From contig KB311872.1 of the NCBI GenBank assembly GCA_000328365.1, positions 882,683-946,682 of the forward strand: 64,000 nt of DNA, given 5' to 3'. The notes under the pieces are model-generated. The model saw only the letters and a list, made by a program, of their open reading frames with translations, searched no databases and was not told the origin of the DNA. Source of the DNA: Capitella teleta. Its lineage: Eukaryota; Annelida; Polychaeta; Capitellidae. The translations under genes were made by a program, and so were the position numbers. Every line of letters begins with the position of its first letter. Within the stretch, counting starts at the first letter, position 1. Below, piece after piece: positions 51,805-64,000 of the stretch.

Positions 51805-53545
51805 TTGTAACAACAGCTTAGCGTATGGAGCTTAAATCTATAAATTTTCATCATTAAGTGTGTGTGTGTTTTTTTTTTTTTTTTGCTTTTCTGTACCTTG
51901 TTCCATTTTTTCTTCTCATTTGTCAGTCTCTTCATCACAGGAATGTCTTTAGCATTTTCAATGTATCAACTGAATAATTTTACAAATCATTCTCTGTGTT
52001 TTTCGGTAATGTTATCATTATGGTGACCATTGAATCTTCTCATTGCGTGAATGTTAGGGTGCTTATTAGTCACTAATTAGCCCCTGGTATGCGGTGGCCT
52101 CATTAAACAATTTGGTTCTACTCTTGTCTTCTTGTGTATTTTTTTTGGTGCAAAATTTCACAAATTTCTTTGAACGTACCTCCTACATAATTAGTCAGAC
52201 CCCGTTAATCCGCCCTCCTCCGTTCCCAAGAAATTTGACGGATTAACGAAAAGGGCGGATTACATTTCAGACCACAAATTGATCAAAATTGTGTGTCATT
52301 TTAAAACCCCCAAAACCCATGTCATGCATTAGCGTAGTAGCATATACCATTAGGAATGAAGCAGGAGGTAAAAAAGACCTCATAAACGATCACATGAGGC
52401 CAATTAAAGGCTTTTTTTGTTTGAAAAAGTCTGTGATAGTTGTCTGCTTAGCGGCATTATTCAATCTGCTTGTGATAAGCCGTTTCATCAAGCCCAATCT
52501 GTAAAGTTCATCTTTATTTTCTTGCTTCGCTGCCTCCGACTTCTCGAATCTCTCAAAATATATAGCATTAATGCGCGCACGTGCTGCCTGGCTTCCCCGC
52601 CAAGACTTCCTTCGCGAGCTCAGATCTCGCTTCTCCACTCGATTGATTTCTACTCACAACTTCGTCATCTCGTTCATTCCGCTCCTGAACATCGCTTAAC
52701 CCAGCGACCAATTAAAGACTTGACAAAATTTTTGCCTGCGATTTTAACGCTTAACAAGTTAATTAAACAACGCGAATCGCCGTTAAACAAACGGGGAGGC
52801 TCCAGTTGTTGTTAAACTGACCCGACTTCAAAGAAATCGCCCACAATTGATGTGTCTTGGCTGATGTTTGTGTTCGACACGCTGTTTGGGTGGCGGATTA
52901 CATGTGTTATTTACAATGGTAAAGTGTAGATTCGTTCCCTAGAATCGTGGTCGGAGGCGGATTAACGAAAAGGGCGGATTACATGACACAATTAACATTA
53001 CAAATGATTCGTTCCTGAGATTTTATGGCGGATTATGAAAAGGGCGGATTACATGACGGTGGATTAACAGGGTCTGACTGTATTACAACAGCCTGTAGGT
53101 GTACTCATGCGTGAGTTTTATGGGGTGAGACTATTTTACATTGATGAGGATGACTGGGTTCTCATGGTAACTTGAGTTTGTTTTGGTTGGCAAAAGTATC
53201 CTACATGGTTTAACTACATCTGTGGGAATGTGACATATGATATGCGACCTTTTGACCTATTTATCAGGAGTGAGGGCACTCTGAACAATATAATTATTTT
53301 CTTAGCAACTTTTGTCCTTTTCACAGTCTTAACCTTATAAAATGTCAGGCTGCTCACAGGAATCCCTCATCCTGATTTGCATCTCAGAGGAAAAATGACC
53401 ATAAATATTTTGGACTCCATTTATTTTCAACATAAAGATCATTTCATTCACAAATAGCTTTCAAGGTATTCTTAGCTACCAAGCAGAGAGACATTTGAAG
53501 ATCAAGCGATAACCAAGCAGACAGAAAGGAGGGGGACATCGGGAG
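51805..53545. other. TMED2 to TEKT1 interval
   Basis: Holds the TMED2 3' UTR (with a TG and T tract near 51860), the complete pogo-like element, and the TEKT1 3' UTR. A minus-strand AATAAA for TEKT1 lies near 53420. Confidence 0.5.
52194..53080 (-). mobile_element. pogo/Tigger-like DNA transposon with transposase C-terminus
   Basis: 887 bp with inverted ends (CA)GTCAGACCCYGTTAATCCRCC and TA on both sides (52192-52193 and 53081-53082). Subterminal GGCGGATTA words repeat. Inside, a minus-strand frame at 52638-52390 encodes a basic tail with NNAAKQTTITDFFKQKK. A QxxITDFF motif near the C-terminus is known in pogo and Tigger transposases as a PCNA-binding box. The DDE catalytic part is absent, so this copy is internally deleted. 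Confidence 0.75.
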
Positions 53546-55091
<1,546 letters not shown>

Positions 55092-56269
55092 CTAGAAAGA
55101 AACATAACAGGAATAGGGTATGAATAATCAATTATGAGCTTGAAGGCAATTTGAAAACAAGTATATACTTACAATTGTACACATGCAGTTATAATAGTAT
55201 AGTTTATTATATTATGTATAGCTGAATGCACTCATAAATAAATTATACAGGTAATACATGTGACAACAGACAATCAGGGTTCGAAATAAGACTCAACTAT
55301 TAACCAATGGCGAGTAAAACTTCTACCTGGCGAGTGAAAATATCACGAATGGTCAATATCACATAGGCCTATATGATGTAATGATGCAAGGCCTAATCAT
55401 ATACTTTTTAAATGCTACCCTTTTTATTCATGATCATAGATAGAACTGTTTACCCCTTATTATGTGTAATTATCAGACCTAACTTTTTTTCTAGAACTAT
55501 ACTTTTAAATACTAGCTATAGGCCTTATATAATATATAATTACATGTATTATAAATACAACCATAATGTAGTATATAATCAAATATGATTATTTATGAAT
55601 TATTATAATGATAATCACGGATGGTTAATTTGATAACAATGACATATTATTAATCACTTAAAGAAAATTTCAAGTAATTGTATCAGCACTCAAGGAAGTC
55701 CCGACCAAACTGACATTGAGATCCATGTTATTCGGTATGTTTACGATATTGCTAAGCCTTGGAAGTTGGAAAGGCTTTCGCTTGCACGCGACATAATCAG
55801 ATAATGTCCGACATATCTGATATCAAAACGTCAAGTGAAAACGAGCAGCCAAACACATAAAATGTTCCAGAAGCAGGAAATATTTTAGTTGAAAATGGTA
55901 GATATGCCCTTGATGAATAAAACCAATGACTTGAGACAGCCGATCCGACTCACTTTGATGGTTTTTAAACTCGCCAAAGAGAAAAGTTCTTCTAATTCCA
56001 CTTGGGGGGTACCGATGGCATCTTTTCCTAGCAACAGTCGCCAGGGAAATTCTGTTCGCTGATTGGTTGGCTCAAGCACGTGACTATCACATAACCTTTG
56101 ACCCCTAGTCTGACACCTCCTACAGCATCCGGTTTACATTTCTAGATTGTCAAATGTGGACGTGGGTTACAGGGTCGTAGAACATCGCTTCACTTTCGCC
56201 GCTTTTCCTCGGATTTTAAGCATAACATCCCTTTGAAGTTGCTGCACTGGCTTCGTAAATCTATCCACA
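55092..56269. promoter_or_regulatory. Divergent TEKT1/SLC25A1 intergenic region
   Basis: 1.18 kb between two start codons facing away from each other. It is AT-rich at the tektin side (about 55180-55680). No TATA box is convincing; GATTGGTTGG at about 56060 contains an inverted CCAAT box, 210 bases before the SLC25A1 start. Confidence 0.4.
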
Positions 56270-59200
56270 ATGGATCGATCTAAAGGCGGTTTCCAGTCGC
56301 CATTCAACAGGCCTAACTCAGACGAAATGGCAGCCTTCCCCACCTTCCTGCCATCCAAGAAAACGATGAAGGGCATCGTCGCTGGTGAGTGCGTCCAAAG
56401 TCAGCTGTTCAGTGACCCAGATTTGTTCTGCATAACAGGCATCTCTTTGTTTAATTGGCAATTACTGAAGTTGTGTCTCTACTGTACAAATCTACCATCT
56501 AATTATAAGGTAATATGTACTCTATGCAGTCAAACCTCGGAGAATATTAATCTGATGATCATGAGATCAAAGCGGTGGATATATTTATGATACGTTAATG
56601 CAAGTGACATATATAGAAGTTAGTATAATTAAACGATTATAGAATATGAATCACAGGATATATTCATGCACTTTGTATTTACCCATATTGGCATATTCAT
56701 AAATTGGAATCCATTTATTTGTTTCAACAAGTCTCAACCTCATTTGTTTTATTGATGTTGTATTCAAGCGAATTTAGTCAATTAAACAGCTTTTAAATAA
56801 TTCATACAATGTCAAATTGAATTAGAAATAATTTCAATCAAGCTAGATACTAGTTATCATAATTATTTAAAGCGACCTCATGCTTTTGTATTGGTAACAA
56901 ATATATATATATATGTATATTTTTGTACATCATGCAGACTAGTCGATCAGTGATACAGTCGATGCAATTATTTTTGCTGAATGTAACTTGGAGGCTGGGG
57001 TGGTTTTTGGAGACTATTGTATTGAAAAAATATATGCATAATAAACAGGAAGTTACAGGATAATCTATGATAATGATAAATACCAGTAGAAAGCACCTTT
57101 GGAAGGTTAACTCAAAATGTCCACTTAAGCAAGTTTAAGCTAAATATAATACTTTCTACATGTTTATTATTTAAGTAATATATTCATTGTTCATTTGTTA
57201 GTACTGCACATACATAATTATATAGGTAGGTACATACATAATTATATAGGTATGCGTTTGTACAATTGACAGCACAAGTATTGTCATGCAAACTTATCGC
57301 ATTCAAAATGTAACACATGGAAGCCACGTACATTGATAAAATTGAGTCCAAAGTGACAAGTGACAATCGTTAGCAAGTACATGCACTTGAGGGTTTCACA
57401 CCTGGTTGTATCAAGAAGGTTCATCTCAGGTTTACATTGAGTAGATCTTGCTCTGAGCAGTATCCACATCTCATGCAATTAAGCACTGTCCATTTTGCCT
57501 GCTTTCCTAACAATTACTTTGACTAATTGAGCGATAACGATGTATTTCTGTTTAGAATAACAGCTCAGTTGAATACAATGTATATGTACTTGGCACTGAT
57601 AGATTTCATATGTACCCTCACATTTTCATTTTGAACACCATGCGCTCTGAACCTATGAAGAGGCAAGCCTTATAACCTTCATGGTACATAGTGTTCGCTG
57701 GCGTAAGTTGTAAAAGGAGAGATGCATGCTGGTACCTCTATTCCTGCGTTTTTGTACATGCTGGTTCAAACCTGAGCTTCCAAATGGAATATCGTGCGAT
57801 ACTCTTGCGATCTGTTTGCATGCGACCATACATGGTGCTGATTCGCGTAAATATGCGATAATCGGCGTGCTGTTATCGTCTGTGACTTGGCTCACATATT
57901 GCGTAATCGAATCTTCATTTGTTCTACACGTACTACATTATTGCATAATCCATTTTTGTTTATTTGATCGGCCTGTTATTCATCGCGTACTCGCTCAGCT
58001 GATCTCTGGGAGGGGGCGGGGGAAATCTGGCGCGTCTGCTTCAGCCAATCAGAGTGGATTGCAGCAGACACGCCTTTTTATTTACATACATAATACTGTG
58101 CCTCGGGGTCTCTATGACTGTGGCCACCGCTCGTTCGTGTACACACCCAGTCACAGGTGCATTTCATGAATAATTACGAATTCATTCATAAATGTACTGA
58201 ATAGTAAATGCCAAAGTATTTAGTGCCTATCACCTATGACTGGTGCAGCGAAGTTACTGGAAGTTTCGTTGATCTTACTTCAATGTTACTCTGACCTTGA
58301 CCTTTTTCCGTAAGCTCTCGCGTTGACCTCTTTGGCTTAGTAGCATAACAGGGTCAATGAACTCGTTCCTCTTCATCGTATGGAAAGGTTCTTGCGTCAC
58401 TGTTGTCAGTTATTTCTCCGGAGATTGTTATTTCGGTTTCATCTGCACCGGAATACCTGCATAATATTATGTAATTCTCATATGTTGCTGGATCTTTTTC
58501 AGGATGCTGCAATTATTTAATGTAGCTTGGGCAATGAGGGTCGCAAGCCCTGGCCCGTGTGCTGTTCACCCCTGCATGTCTTGTATGGCGTGCATAAAAT
58601 CCACGCTCAATGTCTGAGCACTGGTACATATAATTAGCATAGGTAATTAATTAATAATGGTGTTATTGCTGTGGCATGGATCTTATGCTGACAGTATATG
58701 GCATCACGGTTCCTGGTTTGTCTATGCTGTTATTCAGCCAGACGAATTCAGCTCTCCATGTGTTGCGTAATACTTGAGGCGCTGCTCTTGCGTACCATTA
58801 CGCTGCCCCCTCCCGAGGCTGTTCGCTTGCTCAGAAGCCTCAGAGAAATCAATCATATCGATCCAAGGGGCCCCAAATACCCCAATCATTGCGCATTGGA
58901 TTTTCTGATTGGGTAGTGAGCAGTTGTCACTATATGAGCTCAAGTTAATCCTCGAACGTTGATTCCTATTTTTAGGTGTTTGAAATATATGTTTCAAGTT
59001 GTACAGTGATTTAGAGTTTCATACATTGCACCTGGCAAGTCCCAAGCACGAAAGTGCCTTGCATAATCATGAAATGGAGAAAAATTATATCACTGAGTGA
59101 AGTACACAGTATACCTACCGTTATTGATGTAAATTCATGAACTTTTTTTATTTGAAATTAAATTTAAATGTGTTTATTTCAAAGGTGGTTTGACGGGAGG

Positions 59201-60329
59201 CATTGAGATCTGCATCACTTTCCCCACGGAGTACGTCAAGACTCAGCTGCAGTTGGATGAGAAGGCAGGCGCCCAGAAGCGTTACAAGGGCATTGTAGAC
59301 TGTGTCAAGGTCACCGTTAGAGAGCATGGTGTCAGGGGTCTGTACCGGGGACTCAGTGTCCTCATCTACGGCTCCATCCCAAAATCTGCCGTCCGGTATG
59401 TTTTCTAAATAATTATACGGACATTTTTATTGAGAAATATTTGTTGTCAAATGTAGATTTGGTGCATTTGAGGAACTGAAGAAGCGTAATGTTAGTGCGG
59501 ATGGCACGCTAGCAACCCACAAGAAATTCCTCTGTGGTCTTGGTATGTATGCTGACTCAATTTAGGTTGAATGGTTTTCACTTTTCGTCTGTGTGCTCAG
59601 GTGCTGGAGTGAGTGAAGCTATTTTGGCTGTGACCCCTATGGAGACGATCAAAGTGAAGTTCATCGACGATCAGGCGTCGGCCAAACCTAAGTACAAAGG
59701 TTTCTTCCATGGTGTGCGGGATATCATCAAAACGCAGGGTACGTCGTTTGTCGAATTTTGCTTGGCAAATTTTATCTTTGCTTTATTTTTAATTTTTTTC
59801 CAAGGTTTCCGTGGCGTGTACCAAGGTTTGACTCCTACCATGATGAAGCAAGGCTCCAACCAAGCAATTAGGTTCTTCGTTGTGGAGTCATTGAAGGATT
59901 GGTACCGCGGCGATGATAAAAGCAAACACGTACCCAAGCTGATGGTCGGTCTGTTTGGAGCAATCGCAGGAGCGTCTTCTGTTCTGGGAAACACTCCTCT
60001 GGATGTGATAAAAACCAGGATGCAGGTTTGTCACAAACTCTCATAATAATTAACTTGTATTTCATGCTAATTTTCACTCTTCTTCCAGGGTCTTGAAGCT
60101 CACAAGTACAAAAACACATACGACTGTGCTAAGCAAATTGCCAAGCATGAGGGCCCAAAAGCGTAAGTCCCTGGTTGTCATGGTTACAGAGATTACATAA
60201 TGTTCATCTCGCAGGTTCTACAAAGGAACGCTGCCTAGAATGAGCAGAGTTTGCTTAGATGTGGCGATCACTTTCATGATTTACGACTCATTTATGGAGG
60301 TTTTCAACAAAGTCTGGAAGACGGACTAA
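56270..60329 (+). CDS. SLC25A1: Mitochondrial tricarboxylate (citrate) carrier
   Basis: Seven exons in phase: 56270-56384, 59185-59395, 59457-59542, 59601-59738, 59805-60025, 60089-60162 and 60215-60329, giving 319 residues. It has the three-fold mitochondrial carrier structure with the signature at the end of each odd helix: [21 protein letters not shown] and [11 protein letters not shown]. Carrier landmarks such as GVRGLYRGL and GFRGVYQGL follow. The end [31 protein letters not shown] and FNKVWKTD is nearly the same as the human citrate carrier. It exchanges mitochondrial citrate for cytosolic malate across the inner membrane, supplying acetyl units for lipid synthesis and histone acetylation. 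The first 38 residues are an N-terminal extension in a separate exon. Intron 1 is 2.8 kb. AATAAA occurs at about 60797 and 61259. Confidence 0.96.
56385..59184 (+). other. SLC25A1 intron 1
   Basis: A 2.8 kb intron with no gene of its own. At about 58007-58075 it contains a GC-rich island (GGGAGGGGGCGGGGG) beside a CCAAT box inside an inverted repeat, which may mark an internal regulatory site. Confidence 0.5.
58029..58074. promoter_or_regulatory. CCAAT-bearing palindrome next to a GC box
   Basis: GGCGCGTCTGCT and AGCAGACACGCC form a 12-bp inverted repeat with one mismatch around a 22-bp loop. The loop itself contains CCAATC and GATTG facing each other. A GGGGGCGGGGG block lies just upstream. 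It could be an alternative promoter or enhancer of SLC25A1; only the sequence pattern supports this. Confidence 0.35.
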
Positions 60330-60525
60330 CGATTGTTGTATAACTAGTCATTAGGACAACCTTTGCATGCACAAAAGACCAGTTTATGCAGGTCTCATCT
60401 GATTAGCAATTTTGTTTTGTTCCTGCTATTCCGGTGCGTTTCTGTAGCCAGTGAATTTTGTCCTAGTTTTTATTCTGACCGGAATTGTTTTCTATAATTA
60501 GACCAATATCCTAATTAATTTTTTT

Positions 60526-60556
<31 letters not shown>

Positions 60557-61347
60557 CTAGAGAGATTTTGTCTCTGTACATTCCATTCAAACCCATAGAC
60601 AATATTGTTTGTCTCGTTTGTATTTAGAAAAAAACTAAATCCGTGCAGTTGCCAAATTACAAGAAAAAGATATCGCATATGCTCATCTTTTTTGGGGCAT
60701 TTACAACATGGTGCCTAGATGTCTTGTTTATCGGGGTTAAAAGTAAACATGTATTTGTAAATTTTTGGGGAATTTTAAAATTTTTATTGCTCACAATAAA
60801 ATGATTTGAATGTTGGTGATACGTTTTATGGATTCATGTTGTTTGATAACATTCCCCACATGTAGGAATCAATGTTTGTATTAACAGCTAAGAATATTTT
60901 TAAATAAATTCATAACCCTGGGTAGCATTAAGAGAATTCTCACTTATAGCAATAATTTTGGTTTTGTCAGTGAATTTCTCCTTGATAATTCTATAATTTT
61001 TTATGTATTTTGACCAAGGTTTTAATGATGAATTCAGAGCACAAATTTATACCAATGCAAAATTTGTCTTAAAATAAGTTTTTTTTTATTTTTGCTGTTT
61101 CCATCTGCTGAATATGAATAGTGGTAATTATTTATTCATTCCGGTCTAATTTGCATAGTTTTTTCTTGCCAAGTTGAATTCCCAAAATGGAGAATTCATT
61201 ATGTTCATAAAAAGCATTAAGTTTTATTGATATGGGGAACGTTCTGTTTGTGCTACAATAAAGACAATAGGTTGAAGTTATTAAGACTTTCTTTTTCATT
61301 ATTATATTGAATATGAAAATAGTGTTTTTTTATATATGGTGTCTACC
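60330..61347. terminator. Convergent 3' UTRs of SLC25A1 and the vWA gene
   Basis: The two genes point toward each other across 1 kb. SLC25A1 poly(A) signals are at about 60797 and 61259; a long T-run lies at 60532-60556. TTTATTG at about 61220 could serve the minus-strand gene. Confidence 0.5.
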
Positions 61348-62899
61348 TTACCACGAGTTCACAGTATTCACACCTGACTCTTCATTATCAGCACGAGTGA
61401 AATCATGGCAATTTCTTTCGTTATTTTCATCACTGTTTTCTATGGAAGACTGAGATATTTCATCCAGTTCTAAGCTGTCGTTTGGGGTCGTTCCTGAAGA
61501 AGGCCTTGCGACCGGAGTACTCACAAGCTTCAATCGCGGTCCCTCTTTGGAATTATCTTTAGATTTTTGTGCTTTATCCTGCAAACGGCACACTGATGAC
61601 GTAAGAGGACTTGAGACTTTAGTTTTCACTTTGCTGTGTGGGAGAATGTGGTTTAATTTCGAGTCGACGATTTTGAGCGAGTTCTTCAATCGGAACTTCA
61701 GTCTCTTTGCTTTTCCAGCAGATTGCAGGAGTTTCTTCTCACTTTCGGGTGTAATGCCAAGCGGTATTGGAGTCGTTGGAGACGGAGGTAGCTTGTGAAA
61801 TAATCCCCTTCGCTTCATGCTCTCGTACTGATCCGGAATCATCATGAAAGCGTGGAGCAGGAAACTCTCGCTCGTGCTCTTGCTGTATCGCACACTTGAG
61901 TCATACTCAACAAAATGAAAATTGAAGCCTTGCCGCGACATTTTATCGTTGAATGCGTGCATTTTATCCCACGGCCCATCGCCCACCCCAACCAGAATGA
62001 TGCTGATTGGGTGCTTGTAGGCCTCGCTGATGGCCTTCCTGGTGGCGGGTTCATCTGACATGCAACCATCAGCTATTATCAGCAATACGTGGAACTGTGG
62101 GTTCTTTCTGGTTGTGTTGATGGCTTTTTGGATGATGGGCACAAAACTGGTTGGTCCACTTAAGACTACAGAGGCTGCACAATGCTTGTAACATTTGAGA
62201 ACATGTTCGATGTTTGTACAGTTCCCTCCATTCTGTTGGTTCAACGGAAAGACGTCATGGTCTTTGGTTTTGCTGTCACCAAAGCCAAACGCTGCGATGG
62301 TCCGGCTGGTCTTAACTGGGGCAAGCGTTGAGCCGAACGCCAGGATGGTTCTCTGGTACGGGTTCATGGGGTGCACTGGGGATACTAAATGCAGACACTC
62401 CTGGTGAAATGTCCGCCTGCCCTGCCATTCATTGCTGGCTGTAAAGTCCACGCCGATCGTCAAACCACAATCCTCCAAGCCAATGTCCTCACACGCCGCT
62501 CGGAGACCGTCAAGACTTTTATGTTTGAATATAGTCGGCGAGATTCTGCGTCGCTTTGGAGAGTTGACCTCCCTGCACTGGTCAGTCTTCTTCTTTTGCG
62601 CGTGGGTCATGAACAAAAAACATCCAAAGAGGAAGGAGAAGAGATAACAGACGAGTGACCACATGGCCCAGGAGTCGTTGCGGGTGAAATCATCGAAGAA
62701 CGCCTGCAGTGTATAAATGCTTCAAATTAGTGTGCATAACGTGTTGGTAATGAATTCAAGCAGATCAAAACAATGAAGTATTAATTATAAAGCGCATGTT
62801 ATGTGACTATGTATACCGACGTACCATCTTGCTGTCTATTGCCGCATAATTCCAGTAAGAACGAGAAGAGATTTGCACCAGAATGCCAGTCAGCTGCAT
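61348..62899 (-). CDS. Membrane-anchored copine-type vWA protein
   Basis: Two coding exons on the minus strand, 62899-62825 and 62703-61348, in phase, giving 476 residues. The start is the ATG at 62899; TAA closes that frame just upstream. A hydrophobic span (LVCYLFSFLFGCFLFM, about residues 42-58) is followed by a basic linker and a copine-type von Willebrand A domain (about 108-340). The domain shows GVDFTASN (metal-site DxTxS), NPYQRTILAFG, FGFGD, VVLSGPTSFVPII, FHVLLIIADG and ISIILVGVG. Copines and plant RGLG proteins share this domain, but there are no C2 domains or RING here. The C-terminal 130 residues are Ser/Lys-rich and probably disordered. Function unknown; the membrane tether and missing C2 domains set it apart. 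More 5' untranslated exons may lie upstream. Confidence 0.8.
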
Positions 62900-64000
62900 T
62901 CCTTAGATCGGCGGCCATTCTAGAAACGAGGCAAAACATTGTTGAGTCACATGTTGAAATATTAATCAATGGTGGAGATATTCAAATCAATGGATCAATG
63001 CTCCTTGTGTTGGTCCGTTCAATGTTAATGATTTGGGCTGAGGTAACCTCCTTAATTATCGTCCATGTTAAAATCCCCTCGCAGAATTGAAGCATAGAAA
63101 CAAAAGGTGTGTATCAGACCAATGATCATGAATCGATTGATTCAGTCAGATCACCTGAGATTCACTCGATACAATTATTTGAATCGGCATAGTTTATACA
63201 CAATCGGAATGTCCTATAGCTACAACATAATCATGCAACGTTGCAAATTGCAATGGTATAATTATTTCCCGATCCACGCAAAATATTCCAATAATAGATG
63301 CACACGTAAATAAGTATTGTACATTGCATAACTGTGTAAAAGTTCAATGAATTACTGAACATGAAATGAAGAGAACGTTGCATATATAGCACCAAGACGG
63401 CCACTCACCCTGGTGTATGCGTCAGAGCCAAAAGTGATTTATAAACAACGGAAAGAATTTCACGCAGGAAACGAAACAAATAGAAGAAAATAAATCTGGT
63501 AAGAAATTAGATTGATGGTCGATTCTTCATTGCCTCGCTTTGATCAAGCGGCAAGTCATCAGCAGAACTGCTCCTGTTTTGGTGTTACGTAATATGCAGC
63601 CAAGTGGAACCGATGACATCAAAATGACCAATGTTTACATGGACAATGGACATAATTATATATGTACCAAGTATTATTCACCAGCGACTTTGAAAAAAAA
63701 AAATATATATGTAATATTCTTGTCGAAGTCACTGCTTGATTACAACTAAAGTTTTTAGTCAGATTTATCATGGGTGCATCAGTATTTCACATTGGATTTA
63801 ATTACAATGCATTAATTTTTAAGGGAGTAAGGGTGCTTCTGGGTAGTAGGCTGTTTCCCGATTTTTTTCTGCCAACTTATAGCCATCCCTATAACTGACT
63901 TACCGGTACGCTACTTTCTCTTCCACAGACTTGTAGGCCTATACAATCCCTCGCTCCTCGCACCTATATAATACATTTAATCAAATACCTTGAATAATAT
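62900..64000. other. No recognised gene
   Basis: Upstream of the vWA gene. Short open frames only, none with a domain. It probably contains the promoter of that gene. Confidence 0.4.

Overview
The window is nuclear DNA from an animal. Genes are split by mostly short introns (often 50-100 bp) with standard GT-AG ends. Several genes are animal or ciliate-cell proteins (tektin-1, KMT5A, strawberry notch, a RILP-like Rab effector). Intergenic DNA is AT-rich and full of LINE, Ty3/gypsy and DNA-transposon debris. The compact introns suit an invertebrate, perhaps a non-bilaterian such as a sponge, but I cannot fix the phylum from sequence alone.

Layout, left to right. (1) 0.2-1.7 kb: a single-exon GT61-type glycosyltransferase, then about 3 kb without genes. 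(2) 4.6-6.9 kb: a three-exon gene for a long coiled coil ending in a Death domain; it converges on mitochondrial ribosomal protein L44 (7.1-10 kb, minus), with poly(A) signals about 140 bp apart. (3) 11-17.7 kb: a nested transposon region, in which a broken minus-strand Ty3/gypsy fossil is split by two plus-strand LINE fragments and a DNA-transposon remnant. (4) 19.2-19.6 kb: the 3' end of a small unrecognised gene. (5) 22.4-51.8 kb: KMT5A (minus), SBNO (plus), RILPL (minus) and TMED2 (plus). (6) 53.5-60.3 kb: tektin-1 (minus) head-to-head with the mitochondrial citrate carrier SLC25A1 (plus). (7) 61.3-62.9 kb: a predicted membrane-anchored copine-type vWA protein (minus).

As I remember it, the set KMT5A, SBNO, RILPL and TMED2 is also neighbours on human chromosome 12q24.31, including the divergent SBNO/KMT5A and RILPL1/TMED2 pairs, so this looks like an ancient conserved gene block. 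Between RILPL and TMED2 lie a small puzzling spliced gene candidate and several DNA transposons, including a TTAA-targeting element whose empty site survives in a neighbouring tandem repeat unit. The genes do not form one pathway: they cover chromatin and transcription (KMT5A, SBNO), membrane traffic and cilia (RILPL, TMED2, tektin-1), mitochondria (MRPL44, SLC25A1), glycosylation (GT61) and death-fold signalling. Exon joins were worked out by hand from splice consensus, reading phase and remembered homologues; no transcript data were available.
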